Source: CAZNNH01 sp964574335
GTDB lineage: Bacteria > Acidobacteriota > Vicinamibacteria > Fen-336
Length of the DNA: 50,273 nucleotides
NCBI GenBank assembly: GCA_964574335.1
Contig: CAZNNH010000029.1
Span: 1-50,273 of the forward strand
Direction of reading: 5' to 3'
In this document: positions 10,001 to 16,731 of the stretch, piece by piece
How the letters are laid out: each line of letters begins with the position of its first letter
Numbering within the stretch: position 1 is the first letter of the stretch
The notes under the pieces: model-generated
Databases searched by the model: none
The model's input: only the letters and a program-made list of their open reading frames with translations
Told to the model about the DNA's origin: nothing
Translations under genes and position numbers: made by a program

Positions 10001-10520
10001 GCCACGGGACGTAGGAGCTGGCGATGCGGTCGCAGGTCGCCTGGACCTCCGTCTCGCCGAGCCCCTGCTCGCGCAGAGCCTTGACCCAGATCGGACGCTG
10101 CAGCCGGCTGGCCGCCTCGACCAGCAGCTCCTGGCCCGAGGTGAGGCCCAGGATCACGCTGACCCGGTCCCGGTCCAGCTTCTCGAACTGGCCCCGGGTG
10201 GCGTCCTCGAGCACCTGCTTGGCCACGATCAGGGCCAGGAGCTGGGAGGTGTCGGTGGCCGGGATCAGGTTCGGCGGCACCCCGTGCTCGAGCGGGTCGA
10301 ACTCGATCGGGTCCAGGAAGGCCCCACGCTTGGCGTAGGTCTTGTCCGGGGCCTTCGGATCGGGGTCGTAGTAGTCGTCGATCAGCCAGTGGCTCGGGGG
10401 CACCTCGGTGATCAGGTCGCGGCCGGCCAGGATGTCGCGCCAGAAGCCTGCGGTGTCCCGTGATCCGGGGAACAGGGCGCTCACGCCGACGACGGCAATC
10501 GGGGGTCGGGGTCGTTTCAT
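4053..10520 (-). CDS. pfaA: PUFA-synthase subunit PfaA/Pfa2-like (KS-AT-3xACP-KR-DH)
   Basis: Large iterative polyketide/fatty acid synthase, 2,155 aa. KS at ~1-460 with Cys207 (DAACASA), His342 (EAHGTGT) and His383 (QIGHTKAAAG); the region after the start (DKTYAKRG..., TDTSQLL) is typical of PfaA. Malonyl-type AT at ~570-880 with Ser668 in GGHSFGE. Three tandem ACPs carry the phosphopantetheine serine in LGIDSIKR at Ser1126, Ser1216 and Ser1316. KR at ~1585-1840 has TGGARGV for the cofactor and a Ser/Tyr pair (FSSVAARSG..., Tyr1779 in QADYAMAN). A C-terminal hot-dog DH-like domain at ~1885-2155 has FLEGHRV, but Asp in place of the usual Gly after HxxxG, so it may be a pseudo-DH. ATG start; no clear Shine-Dalgarno. 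It is 132 nt downstream of pfaD and overlaps pfaC by 4 nt. Three ACPs is a low count for the family. Confidence 0.95.
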   Translation of the reverse strand: MKRPRPPIAVVGVSALFPGSRDTAGFWRDILAGRDLITEVPPSHWLIDDYYDPDPKAPDKTYAKRGAFLDPIEFDPLEHGVPPNLIPATDTSQLLALIVAKQVLEDATRGQFEKLDRDRVSVILGLTSGQELLVEAASRLQRPIWVKALREQGLGETEVQATCDRIASSYVPWQEGTFPGLLGNVVAGRIANRLNLGGTNCVTDAACASALSALHMGLGELYLGDSDLVLVGGVETFNDIFMFMCFSKTPALSFQGECRPFDAQADGTLLGEGLGFVALRRLEDAERDGDHVYAVIRGLGTSSDGRAKSVYAPVSEGQAKALRRAYDAADYGPETVELVEAHGTGTKAGDVAELEGLRSVFEASGRRDRQWCALGSVKSQIGHTKAAAGAAGLIKAVLALHHKVLPPTIKVDRPNPALEVEKSPFYINTKARPWIKGRAHPRRASVSSFGFGGSNYHVTLEEYRGGAPQAPRATSCCCELVTLAAEDPARLVAECRSAAASDEPLSALARSTQEAFDPRRPARLAVVASTRKDLADKLDRVAQALAADPEKAVSAPGIHYQLGGEKGALAFLFPGQGSQYLHMGAGLLMSFDAAREVFDRAADLELGETPLHDVVFPRPAFDEEDRRELERRLTATEWAQPAIGATSLSMLALLRQLGLQPALVGGHSFGEITALHAAGVLDEAGVLRVARRRGELMAQATATPGAMIAVAHPVEELLPLIAEHGADLVLANHNAPRQAVVSGTVEAVEAFAALLAERGITARRLPVSTAFHSPLVAPATGPLRDFLETVPFEAAGLPVFSNTEAGPYPDEPEAKRRLLAEQVARPVRFADQIEAMYRASGRVFVEVGPGSVLTSLVSQCLEGRPHLAVSLDRKGRSGLTAFWEGLGRLAVAGMPLDFARLWEPMGRPVAPSTRRPKNGMTITLSGTNYGKPYPPEGGARALPPPNPETAVAARRASAPVAEQAPPSPPLPASNPPAAPGPWMGAYLEMQRQTAEAHAAYQRAMAESHAAFLRASEASFAALSAMAGGHPVPDLASRQIELPPVPTTPSLPPPGPATWPGPPPTATIDPELPEKDVVQAGAPPATVPAGSSDTRGTLLSVVAEKTGYPAEMLKLEMQLESDLGIDSIKRVEILSALQERIPDLPQVSASEMGALSTLGEIVARLESVRPAGAAPAASAVGPDLETTLLAVVAEKTGYPAEMLRPEMELESDLGIDSIKRVEILSTMQERIPQVAQLASGEMASLRTLGQIVERLRQDGTGLAAARASEPSSPPPTVAPSAGALQSLLLSVVAEKTGYPAEMLRPEMELESDLGIDSIKRVEILSAMSERVTGLPQVSAGEMGALRTLGEVAGRLSQAGIEAEPVPAQEPETPPESRAPGSAVGRFGVEARPAPALGFALPGISRSGDLAITEDGAGVASALLGLLRERGLKGDVVTTVPDGAGAVIFLGGLAELSSPEDGIAIGREAFQAARTVAPRMTERGGVFVTVQDVGGDFGLGGREPLRAWLSGLSGLAKTAALEWPKASVKAIDVERGGRPATAIAEAIAAELLGGGPEIEVGLRADGTRLVLEVAERPVPDGALGVGPGSVVVATGGARGVTATALIELARACQPSLALLGRTELREEPESCRGLSDEKELTRALLAERQAEGRTLSPAEVRGEVHELLARREVRETLSRLRAAGSAVEYLSVDVQDMEAVARALEQVRQQFGPVTGLVHGAGVIADRLIADKTDAQFDRVLRTKVGGLRALLAATADDPLSFIALFSSVAARSGNVGQADYAMANEVLNKVAAAEARRRGSACLVRSLGWGPWDGGMVGPALRTVFDQRGVPLIRPEDGARRFLDELREEAEGPVELVEGDALALSGESRPRHITLEVVVDRTAYPFLEGHRVRDVAVVPVVLVLEWFARAALALRPDLDLVACRDLKVQQGVRLQRFGELAELLTVAGREISNGSRPLLALELRDATGRICYTATAELADRGTPVPPSTWRGPDPERLEASPWPFSDVYERLLFHGPSFHALRTIEGLSPEGGAAELVGTGGLGWPGGPWLTDPAALDGGLQLSILWGLLARGRSSLPTGVGAFVRHQKAPSDGALRCTLAARVVGDYKLVCDLSFGSDEGGLVAELRDVEMHLLPATDDQPSEELAEPTAGRATP
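6541..7230 (-). repeat. Three tandem ACP-coding repeats inside pfaA
   Basis: The DNA encoding the ACP cores recurs at about 6541-6660, 6841-6960 and 7111-7230. Stretches around the phosphopantetheine serine (the LGIDSIKRVEIL coding part and the following TGYPAEML part) are nearly identical between copies, while the linkers have diverged. This looks like duplication followed by homogenisation. Confidence 0.9.
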
Positions 10521-10609
10521 CAGGCTACTGGAACCAGCGGTGTGCCGTGGGCGCCCGCAGCTCGGGCGCTTTGACTTCCAAGGGCGGGCCGCCCATGGAG
10601 TAATCTCGT

Positions 10610-10638
10610 ATTGTAGACCATCGAGCGCGCGCTCACAG
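10610..10638 (-). promoter_or_regulatory. Weak candidate internal promoter upstream of pfaA
   Basis: The 132-nt gap between pfaD and pfaA is locally AT-richer than its surroundings and holds TACAAT at 10615-10610 on the minus strand, a good -10 match. No convincing -35 lies 17 nt upstream (CTGTGA). It could give pfaA-pfaC separate expression; low certainty. Confidence 0.22.
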
Positions 10639-10652
10639 GGTGGGACGAGGCT

Positions 10653-12269
10653 TCAGGCGAGGGGCCGGGGCCGGTAGTCGAAGGCCACCGCCGGCACCGC
10701 CACTCCGTAGCAACGAAGCTGCTGGGCGCGGGTCACTGCGGCCGCTCCCTCGAGCAGGTTCCGCGCGATCTGGACCACCTGGCGGCGCGCCGGGTCGGCG
10801 AGGAAGGAGCCGGCGGTCCAGGCGTTGAAAGCCCCGAGGGCGGGGCCGCACCAGATCTGGTAGTCCGATCGCCGCTCGGGGGCCCCCTCGATGGCCCAGC
10901 GGCTGGACTTGCCGAGGTACCAGCGGAAGACCAGGGCCATGCGGTGCTTCGGGTCCCGCTCGGCGCGTTCGACCTCGGCCGGGTTGCGCCCTCGGAAGAA
11001 GGTCCGGGTCTCCTGCCAGACGCTGTCGACCGAGCGCTGGAAGAGCTCCTGCTCCAGCCGCTCCCGCTGGTCGGCGGGTATCGCCTCGAGCGAGTCGTAG
11101 GTGCGGTAGGTCTCGTAGAGCTTGTGGGCGCGGACACCGAAGAGGGTGCCACGGCGCAGCACCTGGACCTTCACCCCCAGCTCGAACATGTCGGCGGCGG
11201 GGGCCATCATCACGTCGGCGATCCCGGCGCCCGCCAGCAGCGTGCGCCCCGCCTCCGAGAGGCCGGACTCCACCGCGGCCTGGTTGACCGAGCCGGTCAA
11301 CACGTAGGCGGCGCCGAGCGAGAACGCGGCCGCCACCGCCGACGGCGTCCCCAGGCCACCGGCGGCGCCGAGGCGCACCGGGCGGGGGTAGCCGTGGCGC
11401 GCCACCAGCTCGTCCCGGACCTGGGCGATGGTGGGGAAGAGGGCGGCCAGCGGGCGATTGTCGGTGTGGCCTCCCGAGTCCGACTCCACCGTCACGTCCT
11501 CGGCCAGCGGCACCCGCCGGGCCAGGTCTGCCTCCTCCGCGCTGAGCCGGCCTTGCGCCACCAGACGCTGCAGGATCTCGTCCGGCGCCGGAGACAGGAA
11601 CCGTCGTGCCACCTCGGGCCTCGAGAGCTTGGCGAAGAGGAAGCGGCTGCGTTGGATCTGGCCGTCCGGCCCCACCCGCAGGCCGCTCGCCGAGCAGCGC
11701 ACCACCGCCGGCGTCAGACGCATGTAGGCCGAGGCCGAGATGCGCTTCACCCCCCGGCGCAGGTAGAGGTCGACCAGGGCCTCCTCGAGGTCGGGCTCGT
11801 TGGGCGAGTGGATCAGGTTCGAGCCGAAAGGGGTCTCGGGGCCGAGCGCTCTCTGGATCTCGTCGATGGCGGCCTCGACCTGCTCCGGGTGCAGGCCGGC
11901 AGCGCCGAAGAACCCCAGCATCCCGGCCCGTCCCATGGCGATGACGATGGCGGCGGTGGTGATCCCGTTGGCCATCGCCCCCGCCACGTAGGGGAAGCGG
12001 ACGCCGTGCACCTCGAGGAACGAGCGGTCGCCCAGCCACTCGGGGTAGAGGGCGGGGAGGCTGGCCAAAAGCGGGAGCCCCCGCTCTTCCGCTGCGGGCG
12101 ACAGGCTCCCCGAGAAGGCCACGCCGAGGCGGCCGCCGCCGGGCTCGCGCACCACGTGGCTCGGCTCGCGGAAGCGGGTGGCGGCCCGGAGCAGACCCTC
12201 GCCGTCGAAGGCCGGGGGCTCGGCCCCCTGCTGCCAGAGGCCGATCGGTGCGAGGGAGGATCCTGACAT
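10653..12269 (-). CDS. pfaD: PfaD-type trans-acting enoyl reductase (FMN TIM barrel)
   Basis: Member of the PfaD / 2-nitropropane-dioxygenase-like flavoprotein family that reduces enoyl intermediates for the PUFA synthase in trans. Diagnostic stretches are visible: YVAGAMANGI, GMLGFFGAAGL, GSNLIHSPNEP, ESDSGGHTDNRPL and the GAAGGLGTPSAV phosphate-binding part. About 538 aa, close to the usual size. An upstream in-frame TTG at 12308 would add 13 residues; I prefer ATG 12269 because the extension (MVTLPSHAISGNR) does not look conserved. It sits 46 nt after the phosphopantetheinyl transferase and before pfaA, the myxobacterial pfa1-pfa2-pfa3 order. Confidence 0.94.
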   Translation of the reverse strand: MSGSSLAPIGLWQQGAEPPAFDGEGLLRAATRFREPSHVVREPGGGRLGVAFSGSLSPAAEERGLPLLASLPALYPEWLGDRSFLEVHGVRFPYVAGAMANGITTAAIVIAMGRAGMLGFFGAAGLHPEQVEAAIDEIQRALGPETPFGSNLIHSPNEPDLEEALVDLYLRRGVKRISASAYMRLTPAVVRCSASGLRVGPDGQIQRSRFLFAKLSRPEVARRFLSPAPDEILQRLVAQGRLSAEEADLARRVPLAEDVTVESDSGGHTDNRPLAALFPTIAQVRDELVARHGYPRPVRLGAAGGLGTPSAVAAAFSLGAAYVLTGSVNQAAVESGLSEAGRTLLAGAGIADVMMAPAADMFELGVKVQVLRRGTLFGVRAHKLYETYRTYDSLEAIPADQRERLEQELFQRSVDSVWQETRTFFRGRNPAEVERAERDPKHRMALVFRWYLGKSSRWAIEGAPERRSDYQIWCGPALGAFNAWTAGSFLADPARRQVVQIARNLLEGAAAVTRAQQLRCYGVAVPAVAFDYRPRPLA

Positions 12270-12315
12270 GCGGTTGCCGCTTATAGCATGGGAAGGGAGC
12301 GTCACCAAGGGCCGC

Positions 12316-13035
12316 TCACAGCAGGCCGTCCGCCCGGCAGGCGCTCGGTCGCAGGTGAAGAAGCGGTCCCTCCACGGCGATCGCGGCGGCGAAGCCGGCG
12401 GGCGCCTCGACCTCCCGGAGCGACCAGCCGGTTCCCAGGGGGGGCTCGGCCCGTAGCAGCTCGGCCTCCCCCTCGAGCGACACCTCGAAGCTGTCGAGGG
12501 GAAGCGCGAGCCCCGTGCCCACCGCCTTGATCACGGCCTCCTTCCGGGTCCACCCGGCGAAGAAGGCGGCTCGCGCACGCGCCTCGGGGATCCTGGCCAG
12601 CCGATCCGCCTCGGCCGGGGCGAAGAAACGCCGGGCGATTCGGATGTGGTCGACCTCGCGAAGTTGCTCGACGTCGACGCCCAGGCGGGCCTCCCGGGTC
12701 AGACCCAGCAAGGCGAGGTCGCCGGAGTGGGACAGGTTGAAGCTGATCGGCGTGGCGTCGAGCGAGGGCTTGCCGTGGGGGCCGTACTCGAAGCGCACCT
12801 CGGCGGGGGCGCAGCCGAGGGCGCGGGCCAGCACGCAGCGCAGGAAGCCCCGCGCCGCCGTGAATCGGTGCCCATGGACCGGAAAGACGAAGCGAGCCGC
12901 CCGCGCCGTCTCGTCGGGCGACAGGGTGCGGGCCAGCTCGCTGCGCTCCGTCTCGCCGACGTCCAGCTCGACCAGGAAGGTCTGGACGTGCCCTGGCTCG
13001 GCTTCGAATGCCGAAGGGGCGGTCGGGTGGCTCAA
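12316..13035 (-). CDS. pfaE: Sfp-type 4'-phosphopantetheinyl transferase (PfaE role)
   Basis: Transfers phosphopantetheine from CoA to carrier-protein serines, here most likely the three PfaA ACPs. 239 aa from a TTG at 13035 that overlaps the oleD stop as TTGA. Motifs: SFNLSHSGDLALL, GVDVE (Mg-binding Asp121 and Glu123) and WTRKEA (Trp162, Lys165, Glu166), all in the expected order and spacing. The open frame extends upstream to 13332 but that part is antisense-like low-complexity sequence over oleD, and no ATG or GTG lies near the conserved start, so the coupled TTG is the best choice. pfaE is the Pfa-system name; assignment here rests on context. Confidence 0.9.
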   Translation of the reverse strand: MSHPTAPSAFEAEPGHVQTFLVELDVGETERSELARTLSPDETARAARFVFPVHGHRFTAARGFLRCVLARALGCAPAEVRFEYGPHGKPSLDATPISFNLSHSGDLALLGLTREARLGVDVEQLREVDHIRIARRFFAPAEADRLARIPEARARAAFFAGWTRKEAVIKAVGTGLALPLDSFEVSLEGEAELLRAEPPLGTGWSLREVEAPAGFAAAIAVEGPLLHLRPSACRADGLL

Positions 13036-14042
13036 GAGCCGCCCGCCGCAGCCCGTGCCGAGCGCCACCAGGCGACGGTCCGGTCCAGGGCCTCGGCCGC
13101 GCCCACCGTGGGCTGGTAGCCGAGATCGCGCTGTGCCGGAGCCAGGTCGTACCAGTGCGAGCGGGCCAGTTGCGCGGCGACGAAGCGGGTCATCGGCGGC
13201 TCGCCGGGAAGTCGGAGCAGCCGGAAGAGCCCTTCGGCAACGAGGCCTGCGCCCCAGGCCACGGAGAGAGGCACCCGCCGGGTGGCCTTTGGCACGCCGA
13301 GCCGCTCCAGCAGCCCGTTGAGCCACGGCCACAGGGTGACGGGCTCCGCGTCGTTTGCGAAGTAGGCGCGGCCAGCGCAGGGGGCCTCGGCGTGCAGGCG
13401 CTCGGCCGCGCGCAGGTGGGCCTCCACGGCGTTGTCCACGTAGGTCACGCTGACCCGGTTGCGGCCGTCGCCGACGATGCGCAGCCGGCCCGCCTCGGCC
13501 CGGGCGATCAGGCGCGGGAGCAGGTGGGGATCGCGCGGCCCCCAGACGAGGTGCGGGCGCAGCGCGACGGTGGCGAGCCCCGGACCATTGGCGGACAGCA
13601 CCAGGCGCTCGGCGGCGGCCTTGGTCTCGGGGTAGGCGGCCTCGAAGCGCCGCGGGTAGGCGAGGTCATTGGAGGCGCCCTCGTGGTCCCGTCCGTCGAA
13701 GACCACCGAGGGCGAGCTGGTGTAGACGAGCCGGCCCACCGAGGCGGCGCGGCAGGCGGCGAGGACGCTCTCGGTGCCGCGTAGGTTGGTGCGCACGTAC
13801 TCCTCGCGCGCGCCCCACACGCCGGCCTTGGCGGCGGCGTGGAAGACCACGTCCTGGCCCACGAAGGCCTCGCGCAGCGCCCGCTGGTCGAGGATGTCGG
13901 CCCGCACCGTGCGGGCGCCGAGGGCCGCGATCTCGGGATAGTCGTGGCGGCCCAGCGCCGTCGCCTGGTGGCCCTCGGCGAGGAGCCGCAAGACCAGCGC
14001 CCGCCCGAGGAAGCCGCCACCGCCCGTGACCAGGGCCTTCAC
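13032..14042 (-). CDS. oleD: OleD, NAD(P)H-dependent 2-alkyl-3-ketoacid reductase (extended SDR)
   Basis: Reduces the beta-keto acid made by OleA to a 2-alkyl-3-hydroxy acid in long-chain olefin synthesis. 336 aa. N-terminal Rossmann motif TGGGGFLG at residues 6-13, the catalytic SSPS region near 109-112 and YxxxK at Tyr137/Lys141 (YPETK). Sequences such as YTSSPSVVFDG and LRPHLVWGPRDPHLLPRL are typical of the OleD / 3-beta-HSD-like group. ATG overlaps the oleC stop by 4 nt (ATGA), and its own stop overlaps the phosphopantetheinyl transferase start. Without its neighbours it could be called a generic NAD-dependent epimerase; with oleA, B and C it is OleD. Confidence 0.93.
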   Translation of the reverse strand: MKALVTGGGGFLGRALVLRLLAEGHQATALGRHDYPEIAALGARTVRADILDQRALREAFVGQDVVFHAAAKAGVWGAREEYVRTNLRGTESVLAACRAASVGRLVYTSSPSVVFDGRDHEGASNDLAYPRRFEAAYPETKAAAERLVLSANGPGLATVALRPHLVWGPRDPHLLPRLIARAEAGRLRIVGDGRNRVSVTYVDNAVEAHLRAAERLHAEAPCAGRAYFANDAEPVTLWPWLNGLLERLGVPKATRRVPLSVAWGAGLVAEGLFRLLRLPGEPPMTRFVAAQLARSHWYDLAPAQRDLGYQPTVGAAEALDRTVAWWRSARAAAGGS

Positions 14043-15643
14043 GCGACGTCCCTCCCGAGCTGGCGCTCGGCCCAGGCCTTCAGCGTGCGGCGGTGGATCT
14101 TGGCGTTGTGGCGCACGTCGACCGGGAAGCGGGGATGGAAGAGCACGGCATCGACCGGGCCGAGCGACCGGAGCTCCCGGGCCAGCGCCGCATCCTCGCG
14201 GCCCTCCACCACCAGCACCGGCCGCTCCTTCTGAGGCTTGCCCACCCCCACCAGCGCACAGCGGCCGACCCGCGGGTGGGCCGTGAAGATCCCCTCGATG
14301 CGGTCGGTGAACATCGGGCCCTCTGCCGTGCGCAGCCGCTCCGACTTGCGCCCACAGAACCAGAGCCGGCCCTCGGCGTCCCGGTAGGCCAGGTCCCCCA
14401 TGCGATGCCAGACGCCGTCGTGGTCCTGGATCTTGGCCAGCCGGGTGGCCTCGGGGTGGTTGTCGTAGCTCTTGGTGACGACCGCGCCCCTAACGCACAG
14501 CTCGCCGGTCTCGCCGTCCGGGCAGACCTGGGCTTCGGCCCAGGTGGCGATCGGCTCGTCGGTGATGCGGATGATGGCCACCTGGATGCCGGGGGCCGGT
14601 CGTCCCACGCAGGTGCCCGCCCCCTCGCGACTGCGGGCGGCGGTCTCCCCGATGACCTCGCGGCCGGCGATGCTCGAGACCGGCAGCGCCTCGGTGGCGC
14701 CATAGGGGGTCGCCACATCACCTCCCTCCCCGAGGATCGCGTGGAGATCGCGGATCAGGGTGGGGGGAACCGAGGCGCCCGCGATCAGGACCCGCTTGAG
14801 CTTCGAAAGCCGCACGCCGTGGCTCAGGCAGTGGGGGGCCACCCGGCGCCAGATCGCGGGAGACCCGAAGGCGGTGGTGGCGCCGTGCTGCCGGATCGCG
14901 GCCACCACCTTGGCCGGGTCGCAGGAGCCGGGCCGCGACGGGTCCAGCTCCGGGATCACGCTGGTCATGCCGAAGGCGCAGTCGAACAGCGAGAAGAGCG
15001 GGAAGGCGGCCAGGTCCACCTCGCCCGGGGCGAAGCGGTAGGCCTCGCCCAGGAAACGCACCTGCGCCTCGAAGTTGCCGTGGCTGTAGACGGCGCCCTT
15101 GGCCGGACCGGTGCTGCCCGAGGTGAAGAGGATGGCCGCCGTCTCGTCGGCCGTCGTCGGGGCCAGCCCGAAGCGGCCCCGGGTCCGTCCCGCCCGCTCC
15201 AGCCCGTCGAGGGTCGGGCCTCCCCAGAGCAGGCGCCGCCCCACGGTCACGTGGCGAGACACCGTCCGGAAGGAGGAGGGGAACAGGATCCGGGCCAGGT
15301 GGGCCAGCGGGATCCCGATGAACGCGGTGGGGCGGGTGCGGCCCACGCACTCCAGGAAGGCCTTGCGGCCCATACCGGGGTCGATCAGCACCGGCACGAT
15401 CCCGGCCTTGAACATCGAGTAGGTGAGCGTGATCAGCCCGATCCCGGCCTGGACCATCACCAGCGTCCGCTGGCCGCGCTCGAAGCCGTGGGCGACCAGC
15501 CCGTGGGCGATGGCGTCGGCGCGGGCGTCGAGCTCCTGGTAGGTGACGCGCTCCCAGCCGCCGCGGCGGTCGGGGGCCACGATGGCCACGCCGTGCGGGT
15601 CACGGGTTGCCGCCTCGGGCAGGTAGCGGGCGACGTTGTTCAT
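14039..15643 (-). CDS. oleC: OleC, beta-lactone synthetase (acyl-AMP ligase fold)
   Basis: ANL-superfamily adenylating enzyme that turns the OleD product into a cis-beta-lactone using ATP. 534 aa. P-loop-like ILFTSGSTGPAKGAVYSH, YGATEALPVS, the hinge region DLAYRDAEGRLWFCGRKSERL and the C-terminal catalytic lysine segment NAKIHRRTL are present. Fatty-acyl-CoA ligases share the fold, but the ole neighbours decide the call. The ATG at 15643 has AGAGG about 12 nt upstream, inside a repeat-rich leader (15661-15771). That leader separates oleCD from oleAB and could form a hairpin. Confidence 0.94.
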   Translation of the reverse strand: MNNVARYLPEAATRDPHGVAIVAPDRRGGWERVTYQELDARADAIAHGLVAHGFERGQRTLVMVQAGIGLITLTYSMFKAGIVPVLIDPGMGRKAFLECVGRTRPTAFIGIPLAHLARILFPSSFRTVSRHVTVGRRLLWGGPTLDGLERAGRTRGRFGLAPTTADETAAILFTSGSTGPAKGAVYSHGNFEAQVRFLGEAYRFAPGEVDLAAFPLFSLFDCAFGMTSVIPELDPSRPGSCDPAKVVAAIRQHGATTAFGSPAIWRRVAPHCLSHGVRLSKLKRVLIAGASVPPTLIRDLHAILGEGGDVATPYGATEALPVSSIAGREVIGETAARSREGAGTCVGRPAPGIQVAIIRITDEPIATWAEAQVCPDGETGELCVRGAVVTKSYDNHPEATRLAKIQDHDGVWHRMGDLAYRDAEGRLWFCGRKSERLRTAEGPMFTDRIEGIFTAHPRVGRCALVGVGKPQKERPVLVVEGREDAALARELRSLGPVDAVLFHPRFPVDVRHNAKIHRRTLKAWAERQLGRDVA

Positions 15644-15660
15644 GGTCGTGCCGTTGCCTC

Positions 15661-15771
15661 TCGGGGGACACGATCCGGGTTTCCATCGCCGACCGGGGAA
15701 ACCCGGTCATGTCCCCCGAGCGGGGAAACCCGGTCATGTCCCCCGAGCGGGGGAGACCCGGTCATGTCCCC
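15661..15771. repeat. 27-bp tandem repeats plus an inverted copy between oleB and oleC
   Basis: Two exact 27-bp copies at 15695-15721 and 15722-15748 are followed by a third, partial copy at 15749-15771 that contains the oleB stop codon. The core of each reads GGGGAAACCCGGTCATG then TCCCCC. A degenerate copy at 15663-15684 is in the opposite orientation, so the transcript can fold copy 15695-15718 against 15663-15684 into a GC-rich stem ahead of oleC. Copies abut without spacers, so this is not a CRISPR. REP-like element or local duplication of the oleB end are both possible. Confidence 0.85.
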
Positions 15772-16667
15772 AGGAACTCCTGGATGGCCGGGACGGCGCG
15801 GTCGCGGGCGTCCTCGAGCACGTAGTGGCCGGCGTCCTGGAAGGCGTGGACCTGCGCGTCCGGGAAGCGCCGCTGCCACTCCTCGCGGAAGGCGGGCGTG
15901 AAGCACCAGTCGCGCTCGCCCCACACGATCAGCATCGGGCGATCTCGAAACGACTCCAGGGCCCCCTCGATCTCCGCCAGCGTGGGCCATGAAGGATGGC
16001 CGGGAGCCATGGGGATGTCCTGCACGAAGCGCAGCAGCGCCACCCGCTCCCGCCACGACCGATACGGGGCCAGGTAGCCCTGGCGCACCGCAGGCGGGAG
16101 GCCACGCTCCGTGGTCATGAACGTGGCGGCGCGGGCGAAGGCGTTGAGGCCGCGGACCGCGAGCGGGCCCAGGCCGGGCGTCCGGCACACCGCGATCCGC
16201 AGCGGCAAGCGCCGCGAGGGGAAGGCGGCGGTGTTCAGGACCACGAAGCGCGTGACCCGGTGCGGCTGGCGGGCGGCGAAGCCCATGCCGATCGCGCCGC
16301 CCCAGTCGTGGACGCCGAGCGTCAGGTGACGCAGGTCGAGCTTCTCGGCCAGGCGCTCGACGTTGGCGATGTGGCCGCTCAGGCGATAGGGCCAGTCCTG
16401 GGGCTTGTCGGAAAGCCCGCAGCCCAGGTGGTCGGGGACCACGACCCGGAAGGCCCCCCGCAGGGCCAGGACCAGCTCGCGCCAGTAGAACGACCAGGTC
16501 GGGTTGCCGTGCAGCAGCAGCACGCAGGGGGCGTCACGGGGACCCTCGTCCAGGTAGTGGAGGGTGTGGCCGTCGATGCGGAGGTGGTGGGAGGCAAACG
16601 GATAGAGGGCCCGCCAGGCCGAGCCCGGAGCTCGGTCGAAGACGCTCGGGTCGGTGGCAAGGCTCAT
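15762..16667 (-). CDS. oleB: OleB, beta-lactone decarboxylase (alpha/beta hydrolase)
   Basis: Decarboxylates the OleC beta-lactone to the final cis-olefin. 301 aa from ATG 16667 (GGGA about 6-9 nt upstream); a GTG at 16703 would add 12 residues. Oxyanion region LLLHGNPTWSFYWR, nucleophile Asp121 in GVHDWGGAIG, and the late HYVLEDA histidine give the haloalkane-dehalogenase-type triad layout shared by OleB. The DWGG nucleophile elbow and position between oleA and oleC favour OleB over a dehalogenase. The stop codon lies inside a tandem repeat copy. Confidence 0.92.
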   Translation of the reverse strand: MSLATDPSVFDRAPGSAWRALYPFASHHLRIDGHTLHYLDEGPRDAPCVLLLHGNPTWSFYWRELVLALRGAFRVVVPDHLGCGLSDKPQDWPYRLSGHIANVERLAEKLDLRHLTLGVHDWGGAIGMGFAARQPHRVTRFVVLNTAAFPSRRLPLRIAVCRTPGLGPLAVRGLNAFARAATFMTTERGLPPAVRQGYLAPYRSWRERVALLRFVQDIPMAPGHPSWPTLAEIEGALESFRDRPMLIVWGERDWCFTPAFREEWQRRFPDAQVHAFQDAGHYVLEDARDRAVPAIQEFLGT

Positions 16668-16731
16668 CCTGGTCCCGGTCGGCGCCGGCGGGACGCCGGT
16701 CACGCGGCCCGAGAAGACGCGCCGCGCGGCC

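Noticed and set aside
5370..10463. Plus-strand open frame of about 1,700 codons antisense to pfaA
   Set aside because: It mirrors pfaA codon structure in GC-rich DNA; its translation lacks any domain and repeats the antisense of the ACP modules. The minus-strand protein has all catalytic motifs.
13036..13332. N-terminal extension of the phosphopantetheinyl transferase
   Set aside because: The frame is open but lies over the oleD coding region and translates to Arg/Ala-rich sequence unlike the family; the TTG at 13035 gives the usual length.
15695..15771. CRISPR-like array
   Set aside because: The repeats abut without spacers and one copy includes a stop codon of oleB; no cas gene is present.
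15762..16667. Haloalkane dehalogenase
   Set aside because: Same fold and Asp nucleophile, but its place between oleA and oleC makes OleB far more likely.
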